Assembly (NCBI RefSeq): GCF_002091985.1
Contig: NZ_MKKX01000017.1
Span: 496,001-560,000, forward strand
Reading direction: 5' to 3'
Source: Rhodococcus sp. 1163
Lineage (GTDB): Bacteria > Actinomycetota > Actinomycetes > Mycobacteriales > Mycobacteriaceae
DNA: 64,000 nucleotides
Shown here piece by piece: positions 1 to 8,582 of the stretch (its first letter is position 1; the number at the start of each line of letters is the position of its first letter). Below the pieces are notes generated by a model that worked only from the letters and a program-made list of their open reading frames with translations, searched no databases and was not told the origin of the DNA. The translations under genes were made by a program, and so were the position numbers.

Positions 1-443
1 AGGATCAGATCTGTACGGACAGCTCCAGAGACGACGCTATCCTCATCGCGCGGCTCGTCTGCCGCCGACTCGTCATGCTCACCGTGACCGAAGAGCGCGC
101 CCCAAATCTTGTGCACTGCTTCGTAACTGAGGTAGAAACCACCGAGCATCAGAATGGGGGTCAGCAGCCACGGAAGGAACTGACTGAGCAAAAGCGCGAT
201 GGGCAGAATGATGATGAGCTTGTTGCGCAGCGAACCGATGGCGATCCGTTTGATGATGGGCAGCTCACGCTCGGCGGCGAGGCCACGAACGTACTGTGGC
301 GTCACGGCCGCATCGTCGATGACTACACCGGCGGCCTTGGCTGTCGCTTTCGCGGTCGCCGCCCCGACGTCGTCGATCGATGCAGCGGCGAGACGAGCAA
401 GCGCGGCGACGTCGTCGAGAAGAGCAACAAGTCCACCAGCCAT
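1..443 (-). CDS. DUF808 (YedI-type) membrane protein, partial
   Basis: The reverse strand reads an open frame from the ATG at 443 to the window edge, so the C-terminal part is missing. The start is supported by a GGAGG ribosome site 6 bases upstream. The N-terminus begins MAGGLVALLDDVAALARLAA, and the stretch LIIILPIALLLSQFLPWLLT is a membrane segment; both are typical of the DUF808/YedI family of polytopic inner-membrane proteins. The function of that family is not established. The visible 147 residues end in an acidic, polar loop. The next gene, also on the minus strand, lies about 175 bases upstream, and nothing links the two functionally. Confidence 0.8.
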   Translation of the reverse strand, partial: MAGGLVALLDDVAALARLAAASIDDVGAATAKATAKAAGVVIDDAAVTPQYVRGLAAERELPIIKRIAIGSLRNKLIIILPIALLLSQFLPWLLTPILMLGGFYLSYEAVHKIWGALFGHGEHDESAADEPRDEDSVVSGAVRTDLI

Positions 444-618
444 CACAGACCTCCAGAAATCAGCGCGTAGAGCGTATAGACGGTCGGTTCCATGAATGCG
501 TCTGATCTCATGAACGTCGGCGTCGGCATCGGTCGTACAGCACAATACCGGCACCGGCCCGGCCGCTACTCTCGGCGACTACCGGACTGATCGTGTATCG
601 AGTCGAGGAAGGCCCAGA

Positions 619-1056
619 TCAGGCTTCCGGTTTGTCTCCGAACATGAGCTCGCGGCCGCTGATCTCTGTAGGGACGATTTCCACGATGTTGTATTTGATG
701 GTGGGAACCCAGGAGACAAGGTCGAGAGCTTCAGCTTCGGCGATTTCCGCGGAGGTGCTCAGGGTGCGGGCAGTGCCATGCACGACGACGCTCCAACCGG
801 AGACGCCGGGATTGATGTGATCGACTTCGAAGACGACTCGGTTCTCGATGCTGAGTTCGACGAGTTTGGTGCCCTCCGCAGTGCGGAACAACAACCGGCC
901 ACTGTCGGCCAGGTAGTTGACGGGAACCACGTCGATGCGCCCGCCGACCGAGGTGACCAGCCGCCCCAGCCTCTCCGAACGCAGCGCATCCCAGCTCTGC
1001 TCCTCGGTGAAGACACGAACTGGCCCGGCAGGGGTGTGTGCGTGAGGTGCGGTCAT
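619..1056 (-). CDS. Pyridoxamine-5'-phosphate-oxidase-like flavin split-barrel protein
   Basis: The product is 145 residues, the normal size for small FMN- or F420-binding split-barrel proteins of the PPOX/Nim type. Visible family features are the N-terminal helix with SWDALRSERLGRLVTSVGG, the strand VVPVNYLADSGRLLFRT and the later segment GWSVVVHGTARTLS. These correspond to the beta-barrel that holds the flavin. Actinobacteria carry many such proteins, often in redox or hypoxia regulons; the substrate cannot be read from the sequence. It is divergent from the CBS-domain gene that follows, and genes of these two classes often share dormancy-type regulation in mycobacteria, which is only an inference here. 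Confidence 0.8.
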   Translation of the reverse strand: MTAPHAHTPAGPVRVFTEEQSWDALRSERLGRLVTSVGGRIDVVPVNYLADSGRLLFRTAEGTKLVELSIENRVVFEVDHINPGVSGWSVVVHGTARTLSTSAEIAEAEALDLVSWVPTIKYNIVEIVPTEISGRELMFGDKPEA

Positions 1057-1319
1057 GACCTGATTCTCTCACTCCGGTCCAGTTATTGTCTGGCGTATCG
1101 GTCACGCTTTCGGGGAGCGGCCGTCCGCCCCGTTCACCGAGTTCAATGATGTTGTCGGCATGGATTTTTGGGTGCCGGTTCCGTTGCTCACACACTCCCC
1201 AGGCACGTCTGTTACACGCTGTCGTGGGGCTAAGGTCAGGGTGTCCGAGGAGTACGCGGCGGGCCGTGTATCAGGGTTTTTACGAGTATCGGTACGGCAG
1301 CAAACGGAAGAGGCAAGCA

Positions 1320-1892
1320 ATGAAGGTTCGTGATCTGATGACCCGCGAGGTCGTGACCGCCCAACGCGACACACCGGTGCGGGAGGCGATCATGCTGTTG
1401 ACCAGTAAGCGATTCGCAGCGCTACCGGTCGTCGACCGGAAGGGCGCGTTGGTAGGGATCGTGTCGGAATCGGATCTGTTGGCGTTTCAGACATCGAATC
1501 CGAAAGCCGTGATCTCTCCGGCAGTGGTCAGCGAGGTCGAGACAGCGGAACCACAATGGGAAGCGTCGACCGCGGCAGCGGTGATGTTGGATCGGCATGT
1601 GCGCTCGATGCCCGTCGTCGAGTCCGGGATCCTGGTGGGCGTCATCGCTCGCAGCGACGTGTTGCGAAGTCTGATCATCGGCGACAACGAGGTCATCGCC
1701 GCGAAAGTCCGCGCACTGCTCGACGACTACTCCGGCAGCACCCGCCGATGGGTGATCGCAGTCCGCAGCGGTGGTGTCGTGGAAGTAGGAGGAGGGTTCG
1801 ACGACGACACCGAACGGCACGTCGTGCACAGGTTGCTCTCCACCATCGACGGTGTCACCAAGGTGAACCTCGATACTCGTACGTCGGACTGA
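1320..1892 (+). CDS. CBS-domain pair protein with C-terminal BON-like region
   Basis: The product is 190 residues. It starts MKVRDLMTREVVTAQRDTPV, a canonical first CBS motif, and two CBS repeats fill roughly residues 1-125; each contains the FAALPVVD or VRSMPVVE core and a GxxxGIVSESD-like or GVIARSDVL end. Paired CBS domains bind adenine nucleotides. The C-terminal 60 residues, with VEVGGGFDDDTERHVV and IDGVTKVNL, resemble a BON domain, an arrangement seen in hypoxia-linked actinobacterial CBS proteins. An in-frame extension upstream exists, but the ATG at 1320 starts exactly at the CBS consensus and follows the purine-rich GGAAGAGGCAAGCA. Confidence 0.85.
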   Translation: MKVRDLMTREVVTAQRDTPVREAIMLLTSKRFAALPVVDRKGALVGIVSESDLLAFQTSNPKAVISPAVVSEVETAEPQWEASTAAAVMLDRHVRSMPVVESGILVGVIARSDVLRSLIIGDNEVIAAKVRALLDDYSGSTRRWVIAVRSGGVVEVGGGFDDDTERHVVHRLLSTIDGVTKVNLDTRTSD

Positions 1893-2140
1893 CCTCGTGG
1901 GGCGTGTGGCGGGCCTCGTTCGATAGTTCTTCACGAGCGAGGGCCGCCGTCGTGCTCACAACATATTCGTATTGGAAGCTCCCTCGTTCCACCGTTTCAA
2001 CTCGAATAAACAGGCCGCCACCTGCGCATTGACAGGGACGTTGTCGCACCGTATCGACAAAAATGTCGTCACCGCGGAGATCAGTTCTGGGCCATCGATT
2101 TTCGATCATCCGGCCACCTGAATCTGTTACGTTCGTGACC

Positions 2141-3007
2141 ATGCGTGCGCAGTCGAGTCTCGTTGATCTGCTACCTCGACCAATCGGGTTCGTTCTCGGT
2201 GGCGGCGGGAGCCTCGGCGCGGCGCAAGTGGGAATGCTCGAGGCGCTATGTGAGGTTGCGGTGCATGCCGACCTCGTCGCTGGCACATCTGTCGGCGCGC
2301 TCAACGGTGCCGTGGTCGCCTCCGATCCGATCGGGGCGGCCCACCGGTTATCGCATATCTGGCACGGTCTGGAGACCAAGATGGTGCTGCCGGGCGGTAT
2401 ATGGACTCGCGTCAGAACCGTACTGCGCAGTCGCACCAACCTCTACGACAGTCCCCGCATCAGTCGACTGGTCTCGCAGGCGATCGGCGTGACCGATATC
2501 TGCGAGCTCCAACTTCCGTACCTGGCGATGGCCGTGGACGCAGACACTACCCGGACGGTACAGATTACCGATGGGCCCCTGTTGAGTGCGATGCTCGCGA
2601 GCTCCGCAATTCCGGGCGTATTTCCTGCCATCAGGCGCGATGGTCGCGACCTCTATGACGGCGGACTCAGCGTGAATACCCCGATATTGGAGGCGCTCGC
2701 GATGGGGGCAGGCTCGCTGGTGGTCCTGGATTGCAATTACCCGGATCGACAGCTCACCCGGCCCACGACGGTTCCCGAGGCAGTTTTATATGCGGCAACA
2801 ATCGCGGCCCGGCAGCAGATGGAGCGCGACCTGCCGATGGCCGGTCAACAGGTGCCAGTCCTGGTGTTGCCGGGACCTGAGTACATCGCCAACCTTTCGC
2901 CCTTGGATTTCAGCGGTGCCACGCCGTTGATCGCCTCGGCGTACGACGCATCCCGCGACTTCCTGTCGACGGTTCACGTGCAGGGCCCGGGCGTGTACCG
3001 GTGTTGA
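2141..3007 (+). CDS. Patatin-like phospholipase
   Basis: The product is 288 residues from the ATG at 2141; an in-frame ATG at 2063 would add 26 residues of non-conserved sequence. All patatin landmarks are present: the glycine-rich oxyanion loop GFVLGGGGSLGAAQ near residue 20, the nucleophile elbow GTSVG with Ser50, and the DGG motif with Asp173, giving the Ser-Asp dyad. These enzymes hydrolyse acyl ester bonds of membrane lipids. There is no signal peptide, so the protein is probably cytoplasmic or membrane-peripheral. Neither candidate start has a convincing ribosome site. The frame after the stop continues into a SulP permease remnant. Confidence 0.88.
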   Translation: MRAQSSLVDLLPRPIGFVLGGGGSLGAAQVGMLEALCEVAVHADLVAGTSVGALNGAVVASDPIGAAHRLSHIWHGLETKMVLPGGIWTRVRTVLRSRTNLYDSPRISRLVSQAIGVTDICELQLPYLAMAVDADTTRTVQITDGPLLSAMLASSAIPGVFPAIRRDGRDLYDGGLSVNTPILEALAMGAGSLVVLDCNYPDRQLTRPTTVPEAVLYAATIAARQQMERDLPMAGQQVPVLVLPGPEYIANLSPLDFSGATPLIASAYDASRDFLSTVHVQGPGVYRC

Positions 3008-3314
3008 CTCGGGGCATTTCTGAACGGAAACCAGTCCCACAGCTTCGTGCTCAGTGCCGCCGGTGCGAAGTTCGCAGGGTGCGAACCTGGTAGTAACCGC
3101 ACTGGTCGTAGTGACTCTCGACTTCCTGGCACCAGTATTCGACTACCTGCCCGTACCCACCCTGGCTGCGATAGTGATCGTGGCCGGACTCGGCCTTTTC
3201 GACGTTGTCGTGGCGATGGGGTTGTCGGTGCTGCTGATGGTGCTAGGTGCGGACGCGATGGACCGTCATGGCCGTTCGAACGAGGAAAGCATGAGGAAGA
3301 ACCGCCGAGACTGA
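3008..3314 (+). pseudogene. SulP-family anion permease remnant, frameshifted
   Basis: Two frames together spell part of a SulP transporter core. Directly after the patatin stop, the frame reads LGAFLNGNQSHSFVLSAAGA (3008-3067), the segment that in SulP proteins precedes the last core helices. Homology then continues one frame over as SQGANLVVTALVVVTLDF and VPTLAAIVIVAGLGLFDV, up to about 3230, followed by unrelated residues and a stop at 3314. There is no N-terminal half and no STAS domain. A complete SulP permease is about 500 residues, so this is a decayed fragment of under 100. It suggests deletion of a transporter gene next to the patatin gene. Confidence 0.6.
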
Positions 3315-3576
3315 CCATCGAGCCACCGTCCTCGAGGACCCAGCGGTACCCGGTCGCTGAGATCACCTCGGCGTTGGGAGTCGACGTGGTGGTGAATGCT
3401 CTTCTTACCCAGTCTCGTTGCTTTCAAGCAAAATCGATGAGGTAGACGAATGCCTCGACCTTCGCCGCCACGTTCCACTTGGTGCCTGACTCGCGAGAAA
3501 AGGCCGACCGCACCGTACTTCAGGCCTCATCGACGATGCCCCGAGTTGTTTCCGACTCGGAGGCACCGCCGTTCAG
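3315..3576. other. Intergenic stretch without a recognisable gene
   Basis: The 262 bases between the SulP remnant and the end of the ligase gene contain only short open frames with no family resemblance. A minus-strand segment around 3420-3530 reads plausible but unidentifiable residues broken by stops, so another decayed gene is possible. No terminator hairpin was found for the minus-strand operon that ends at 3577. Confidence 0.4.
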
Positions 3577-5184
3577 CTATCGACTCTCGTCCTCCACCAA
3601 GGCTTTGACCTGGGCCTTCGCGATCTTGCCCCCGGGTGCCATCGGCATCTCCTCGACCACCACCATCCGCTCGGGCAAGTATTCGCGGGTGGTGCCCTGC
3701 GCACGCAGCCAATCCGTCAACTCTTCCAAGGTCAGCGCCGCGGCCTCCGGCTCGAGTGTCACCACGACGCACAGCCGCTCCCCGAAGATGGGGTCGGGCA
3801 CACCGACGGCAGCGACCATGGCGACGGATGGGTGCTCACGCACATGGTCTTCTACCTCGACCGCCGAAATGTTCTTTCCTCCGCGGATGATCAGGTCTGC
3901 CAATCGTCCGACCACTCGGAGCCGGCCCAGCTCGTCCACTTCGACGATGTCGCCGAGCAGGACCCAGCCATCATCTGTGAACAGTTCCGCATTGGCGGCC
4001 TCGTCACCCCAGTAACCGGGTGAAACCAGCGGCCCGCAGACGGCCGGTTGCCCGCGTCGGGGAGCTGGCCCCGTGACCTCATCGCGGCCGTTGAAGATTC
4101 GCACGTTCATCTCGTCGATGAGGTACCCGCCGGTGGACAGGCGCGTCTCCTCGTCGTCGCGGACGGTGGTGGCGCTGGCAGCCCCCGTCTCGTTGGAACC
4201 ATAGAACTGCAGCACCTTGGCACCGGTTACGTCCTCGAAGCGTTTGGCCTCGGTGGCCGGCACCGCTTCGCCTCCGGTGAACATCACCCGCAAGGTGGTG
4301 ACGTCGGATAGCTGAGATCCGCGAGAGTGCAGCATCATGCGGAACTGGGTGCTCACGCCCGCCAGAGTGGTGGCGCGGGCGCTGGCCATAATAGCGATGG
4401 CCTGGTCTGCGTCGAAACGCTGCATCACAAGGGCCGGACGGCCCAGTAGCGCAGGTAGAAAGTGGGAGGTCCATAGGCCGAAGCCGAACGGTGCGGGCAC
4501 AAATGCCGCGATAATTTCGTCCGGCATGAGCTCGGCGTTGCGGCAGGCGACCGCGGCGAAGGTGGTCCAGCGGCGTTGGGTTTGAGCAACCAGCTTGGGC
4601 CTGCCGGTGGTACCCGATGTGCTGTTGAGCAAGGAGATCTCGTCCACGGTGAAGCCGTCGGTGTCTCCGGGGCTGGGGGCGAACTCAACGGCGGCGCCGT
4701 CGACTTCCACCGATCCGGCGTCCACCAGGATCACCTGTGTGAGGGTGACCCCGCGCTCCTTCAGCCCCTCGACAAGCTCGGCCGCGGAGAGTCCGCGGTT
4801 GTCGCGCGCCGTGATGAGGACCGTCGCACCGGATGAGGTGATGATGTGCGCCACCTCGGCGATCCCGGAGCGGGCCCCGATGGCGGCGGCGAGGACCCCT
4901 GCCCGATAGGCACCAACGAGCGTTGCGTGGAACTCGGCGGAGTCGGGGAGATAGACGGCGACCGCGCCGATCTTGCCGAGGGAGCGCAGCGCGCCACCCA
5001 CAGTGTCGGCGAGGCGGTCGTATTCCGACCAGGAGGTGTGGCCGAGCGGGCTGATGTAGGCGGGCTCGTCGGCGCGGGCTGTGGCCCAGTGCCGGACGAG
5101 TTCGCTGACGGACAGGTCCGTGTAGTCCATGGGGGAGACCGTGAATTCGGCCAGATTGCGTGTCGAGCTGACCGGTGCGGTCAT
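3577..5184 (-). CDS. AMP-dependent acyl-CoA synthetase/ligase (ANL superfamily)
   Basis: The product is 535 residues, a full-length class I adenylating enzyme that activates a carboxylic acid as acyl-AMP and transfers it to CoA. The AMP-binding loop is STSGTTGRPKL at residues 188-198. The A5-type motif FYGSNETGA, the hinge GRLADLIIRGGKNISAVEVE and the C-terminal catalytic lysine in PMAPGGKIAK are all visible. The fold is closest to the medium-chain/benzoate-CoA ligase type; the substrate is not readable. It is the last gene of the importer operon and overlaps the preceding ATPase gene by 4 bases, so it probably activates the acid imported by the transporter (inference). Confidence 0.9.
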   Translation of the reverse strand: MTAPVSSTRNLAEFTVSPMDYTDLSVSELVRHWATARADEPAYISPLGHTSWSEYDRLADTVGGALRSLGKIGAVAVYLPDSAEFHATLVGAYRAGVLAAAIGARSGIAEVAHIITSSGATVLITARDNRGLSAAELVEGLKERGVTLTQVILVDAGSVEVDGAAVEFAPSPGDTDGFTVDEISLLNSTSGTTGRPKLVAQTQRRWTTFAAVACRNAELMPDEIIAAFVPAPFGFGLWTSHFLPALLGRPALVMQRFDADQAIAIMASARATTLAGVSTQFRMMLHSRGSQLSDVTTLRVMFTGGEAVPATEAKRFEDVTGAKVLQFYGSNETGAASATTVRDDEETRLSTGGYLIDEMNVRIFNGRDEVTGPAPRRGQPAVCGPLVSPGYWGDEAANAELFTDDGWVLLGDIVEVDELGRLRVVGRLADLIIRGGKNISAVEVEDHVREHPSVAMVAAVGVPDPIFGERLCVVVTLEPEAAALTLEELTDWLRAQGTTREYLPERMVVVEEMPMAPGGKIAKAQVKALVEDESR

Positions 5185-5882
5185 AGTGCTTCCTCCAATA
5201 TGCCCATTGCCTCACGGTATGCGGAATCGAGGGCGGCGGCGCTGGGTTCTAACTCGGACAATGAACCGCGCATCATCACATAGCCGGAGTCGACGATGCG
5301 GGCGACGCGGTGCAGCGCGGGCTCGGCGACGACGACGGTAATGCCGGTGTCGGCGAGCTGACGCACTTGGTCCAGTAACTCGCCGGCGATCTTGGGGGCT
5401 AGCCCCGTGGTCATCTCGTCGAGCAGCAGGACGCTGGGCGTTTGTAGCAGCGCACGGGAAAGTACGAGCATTTGCTGCTCACCGCCGGAGAGAACGCCCG
5501 CCAATGCTTTGGCGCGCGTGCGCAGGATGGGGAACCGGTTGTAGGCGGTCTCGATGACATCGTTGGAGACGCCGAGCAGTCGGGCCCCGATCTCCAGATT
5601 TTCGCGGACTGTCAGGCGTGGGAAAAGCTGTCGACCCTGCGGGACGTAGGCGAGTCCGGCGCGCATGCGCTGGCGCGGAAGTTTCCCACTGATGACGTCG
5701 CCGTCCATGGTGACAGTGCCCGAGGAGGCAACGCTGCCGAACAGCGCGGTGAGAAGGCTCGACTTGCCGGCACCGTTGGGCCCAACCACCGCGGTCACGT
5801 GACCGGGTTGGGCGGTGAGCGACGCCTCGCGGACAGCCAACGCCTTCCCGTACTGCACGGAGACTTGCTGCGCAGAAATCAT
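5181..5882 (-). CDS. Branched-chain-type ABC transporter ATPase (LivF-like)
   Basis: The 233-residue product has a Walker A GPNGAGKSSL, the signature LSGGEQQML, Walker B LLLDEMTTGLAP, and ends with the switch-histidine region replaced by VVVAEPALH. Its length and the lack of a C-terminal extension match LivF, the shorter of the two ATPases in HAAT-family importers. It acts on the inner face of the membrane with the two permeases encoded upstream. It overlaps both neighbours by 4 bases. The Gln or Asn usually present before the D-loop and H-loop should be checked, because EPALH is slightly atypical for this position. Confidence 0.9.
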   Translation of the reverse strand: MISAQQVSVQYGKALAVREASLTAQPGHVTAVVGPNGAGKSSLLTALFGSVASSGTVTMDGDVISGKLPRQRMRAGLAYVPQGRQLFPRLTVRENLEIGARLLGVSNDVIETAYNRFPILRTRAKALAGVLSGGEQQMLVLSRALLQTPSVLLLDEMTTGLAPKIAGELLDQVRQLADTGITVVVAEPALHRVARIVDSGYVMMRGSLSELEPSAAALDSAYREAMGILEEAL

Positions 5883-6676
5883 TTACCCTCCTCCAATTCG
5901 GCAGTACCGAAATAGACCGCCTGCATTTCCTTGCTACGCATGCACGCTTCGGGCGTGCCCTCGAAGACGAGCCGCCCCTCGGCGAGAAGCACGACAGCAT
6001 CGGACATCTCGGCGATCAGATCCACGTTGTGGTCCACCAGCACCACCGAGCGGCCGGATTCTTGGACCTGGCGAATCGCCCGGGAAATCGCGGCGATGCC
6101 GTCCGGGTCGGAGCCGGCGAACGGTTCGTCCAGCAGCAGCACTCGGGGTTGTGCGGCCATGGCGCGCGCAATCTCGACGAGCCGCTGGGCACCAAGGCTC
6201 AGATCGCCCGCCGGGATGGCGTCGGTGGTCACCCCGTACTCCTCGGCCAGGGCCTTTGCCTGAGCGAGCAGTTGTACGGGCGCGCCACTGAGGCCACGGA
6301 ACATCGCGACCAGCGATGCGCCATAGGAGCCGATTTTGCCGCCAATGAGCCCGGGGATGATGTTCTCCACCGGCGTGAGCTCGAGTGCAAGCTGCGGATG
6401 CTGAAAGGTGCGCGCCAGTCCGGCCTGCGCCCGGGTGGTCGGGCCGGACTCGAGCGCGCGCCCCTCCAGCGCGACCACGCCTGACGATGCTTCCTGCGTG
6501 CCGACGATACAGTCGACCAGCGTCGTCTTGCCCGCGCCGTTGGGGCCGACTAGGCCCAGAACGCTGCCCGCCGGCAACGTGAAACTGACGTCGTCCACAG
6601 CGGTAACTCCGCCATAGCGCTTGGTGATGCCATCGACCGAAAGTAGTGCGTCGGTGTGCGGTGCCATGGTCGTCAC
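5879..6676 (-). CDS. Branched-chain-type ABC transporter ATPase (LivG-like)
   Basis: The 265-residue product has Walker A GPNGAGKTTL, the signature LSLGAQRLVEIARA, Walker B LLLDEPFAGSD and the switch histidine in VVLVDHNVDLI. The C-terminal extension ending in EACMRSKEMQAVYFG is the LivG-specific tail found in HAAT importers. LivG and LivF form the ATPase heterodimer for the LivH/LivM channel. It overlaps LivF and LivM by 4 bases each, so translation of the operon is coupled. Confidence 0.92.
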   Translation of the reverse strand: MTTMAPHTDALLSVDGITKRYGGVTAVDDVSFTLPAGSVLGLVGPNGAGKTTLVDCIVGTQEASSGVVALEGRALESGPTTRAQAGLARTFQHPQLALELTPVENIIPGLIGGKIGSYGASLVAMFRGLSGAPVQLLAQAKALAEEYGVTTDAIPAGDLSLGAQRLVEIARAMAAQPRVLLLDEPFAGSDPDGIAAISRAIRQVQESGRSVVLVDHNVDLIAEMSDAVVLLAEGRLVFEGTPEACMRSKEMQAVYFGTAELEEGK

Positions 6677-7707
6677 TTCCTATTCCGGATCCAATGGATG
6701 CCCTGCTGGATCCAGCCGATGACGCCGCCGGGCGCCACGAGCAAAATCAGGAGGACGACTCCGGCGAGCAGTAGCTCGCCCGAGCCTTGATAACCAGGCA
6801 TATTCAGGGTCACTGCGACCACGATCAACGCGCCAAGCGGCGCCCCCCACGCCGTGCCACGGCCACCGATGATGGGCATGAAGATCGCGAGGAACACCAG
6901 TTCGAGGCCGAATGTCTCGGGCGTGACCGCCTGCACCGAGACGGTGAACAGGGCTCCGCCGGTGGAGGCGATCGCCGCGCCCACCGCGAGCGCAACGACC
7001 CTCAGATGTGCTGGGGAGATTCCAGAAGACTGCACAGCGGGAGTGCTCTCCCTCGATGCGGATAGGGACAGGCCCCAGGCGGATCGACGAATCCGCTCGA
7101 GAAGGACCGTAACCACGCAGACGAAGACGATCGCAGCGACGGCCTGCGCATAGCGCGGCGGCGTCCAGCCGAACAGCGAGGGGATCGGGATGCTGGAGAT
7201 ACCCGACTCGCCGCCCGTGATCGGTGTTGCGTCGCCGAGCCAATCAACGAATGCCATCGCAAACAGCAGCGTCACTGCCGCCAAGTAGAAACCGGAGAGC
7301 TTGCGCGTCGCCATCGCGATGATGAGGGCGACGATAGCCGAGACGGCCATGCCAGCGAACCAGCCGAGCCACGGGTTCAGCCCGGCCTTCACCGAGACCA
7401 GGGCTACGGCGTACGCGCCGATCGCGGCGTACGCGCTGTATGCCATCGACAGCGATCCGCCGAGCACAAACGGGAGGTACATGCCCAGCGCCACCAAGCC
7501 GTAGGTGGCGGTCAGAAAAATCAGGTCTTGCCGGTACAGGCTGGGACCCATCCACGCCAACACAGCGGCCACGACGGCGACGCAGATGAGGGTTTCACGA
7601 AGGATCGACCTCCCAGCTGCGCGTCGAGCGGGGGCCCCTACGGCACCCTCGTCTGCCTTCGTCTGGCTGGTCCTCCGGTGGGAGGGAGCAGCGGTGGGAG
7701 AGGTCAT
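6673..7707 (-). CDS. Branched-chain-type ABC transporter permease (LivM-like)
   Basis: The 344-residue polytopic membrane protein starts at the ATG at 7707, which shares its A with the TGA stop of the preceding permease gene. After a 45-residue polar N-terminus there are about ten hydrophobic segments. The permease hallmarks are LGGSLSMAYSAYAAIGAYAV in the first half and GAAIASTGGALFTVSVQAVTP with MPIIGGRGTAWGAPLGALI in the second half, both typical of LivM. Reading the frame further upstream gives unrelated residues that are the wrong frame of LivH, so the longer open frame is not the gene. Confidence 0.9.
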   Translation of the reverse strand: MTSPTAAPSHRRTSQTKADEGAVGAPARRAAGRSILRETLICVAVVAAVLAWMGPSLYRQDLIFLTATYGLVALGMYLPFVLGGSLSMAYSAYAAIGAYAVALVSVKAGLNPWLGWFAGMAVSAIVALIIAMATRKLSGFYLAAVTLLFAMAFVDWLGDATPITGGESGISSIPIPSLFGWTPPRYAQAVAAIVFVCVVTVLLERIRRSAWGLSLSASRESTPAVQSSGISPAHLRVVALAVGAAIASTGGALFTVSVQAVTPETFGLELVFLAIFMPIIGGRGTAWGAPLGALIVVAVTLNMPGYQGSGELLLAGVVLLILLVAPGGVIGWIQQGIHWIRNRK

Positions 7708-8582
7708 CACACACGCACCTTTCGCTGGAACAGGCCCTCCGGGCGGAAAGCGAAAAAGGTCAGCGCGATCAGGAAGATCGCGATGGAACTGCCGGTGGCA
7801 CCGAAGTAGTAGCTGCCGAACACCTGCACAATGCCGAGTGCGAGACCGCCGACGAGGGGTGCCCACGGTTTGCCGGTGCCGCCGATGACGAGGGCGAGGA
7901 AGCCGGTGAGCGTCCAGGACAGGCCGTTGGTGAATTGGGCGCCCGATTTCGCAGCGAAGACGATACCGGCGATCGCGGCGATCGCACCGGAGATGCCGAA
8001 TGCCCACAGCCGAACCCGGTTGACGCCGACGCCGATGATCTGAGCAGCCTCGTTGTTGTCGCCGACGGCGCGCAGTAACTGCCCGGTTGTGGTGGATCGC
8101 AGCCACATGATGGTCGCGGCGGCCGCAACTACTGTGACCAGCACGATGGTGACCGTGGTCCCCTGTACGGCGACGCCGCCGATGCTGAAGTTGGCGAAGG
8201 GAAAAAGGTTCTGCACCGGGAGCGGTGTTCTCCCGAAGATGGTGCCGGCGAGTTGTTGGATCGCAAACAACGTGGCGGTCACGGCCACGAGCGCCGGCAA
8301 CTCGGCGCCCCCGGACCTGCGTTGTACGTTCCTGACCACGATGACCTCCGTGAGCAGGGAGACAGTGATGCCCACCGCGACGCCGAGCAGGGCGCTGAAC
8401 ACGACAGGCAGGCCCCACGCGGTGGTCGCGTAACCGGTGACCATGGCGGCGGCCATCGCATACGGCCCGGCCGCGAAGTTGAAGAACGAGGCGCCCACCA
8501 CGACGAGATACATCGACAGGGCGACCAACGCGAAGAAGCACCCGATTTCGATTGCGGCCAGCCACAATTGGGGATCACTCAC
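7707..8582 (-). CDS. Branched-chain-type ABC transporter permease (LivH-like)
   Basis: The 291-residue polytopic protein has the LivH hallmarks SMYLVVVGASFFNFAAGPYA, the TAWGLPVVFSALLGVAVG helix and the conserved loop GISGAIAAIAGIVFAAKSGA, followed by LALVIGGTGKPWAPLVGGLA. It forms the channel with LivM. It begins 8 bases inside the end of the substrate-binding lipoprotein gene, so the two are translationally coupled. Confidence 0.9.
   Translation of the reverse strand: MSDPQLWLAAIEIGCFFALVALSMYLVVVGASFFNFAAGPYAMAAAMVTGYATTAWGLPVVFSALLGVAVGITVSLLTEVIVVRNVQRRSGGAELPALVAVTATLFAIQQLAGTIFGRTPLPVQNLFPFANFSIGGVAVQGTTVTIVLVTVVAAAATIMWLRSTTTGQLLRAVGDNNEAAQIIGVGVNRVRLWAFGISGAIAAIAGIVFAAKSGAQFTNGLSWTLTGFLALVIGGTGKPWAPLVGGLALGIVQVFGSYYFGATGSSIAIFLIALTFFAFRPEGLFQRKVRV

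Noticed and set aside
6673-8565. A single 630-codon frame that could be read as a large permease fusion
   Set aside because: Its first half is the wrong frame of the LivH gene with no membrane segments; the real LivM starts at 7707 with normal coupling to LivH.
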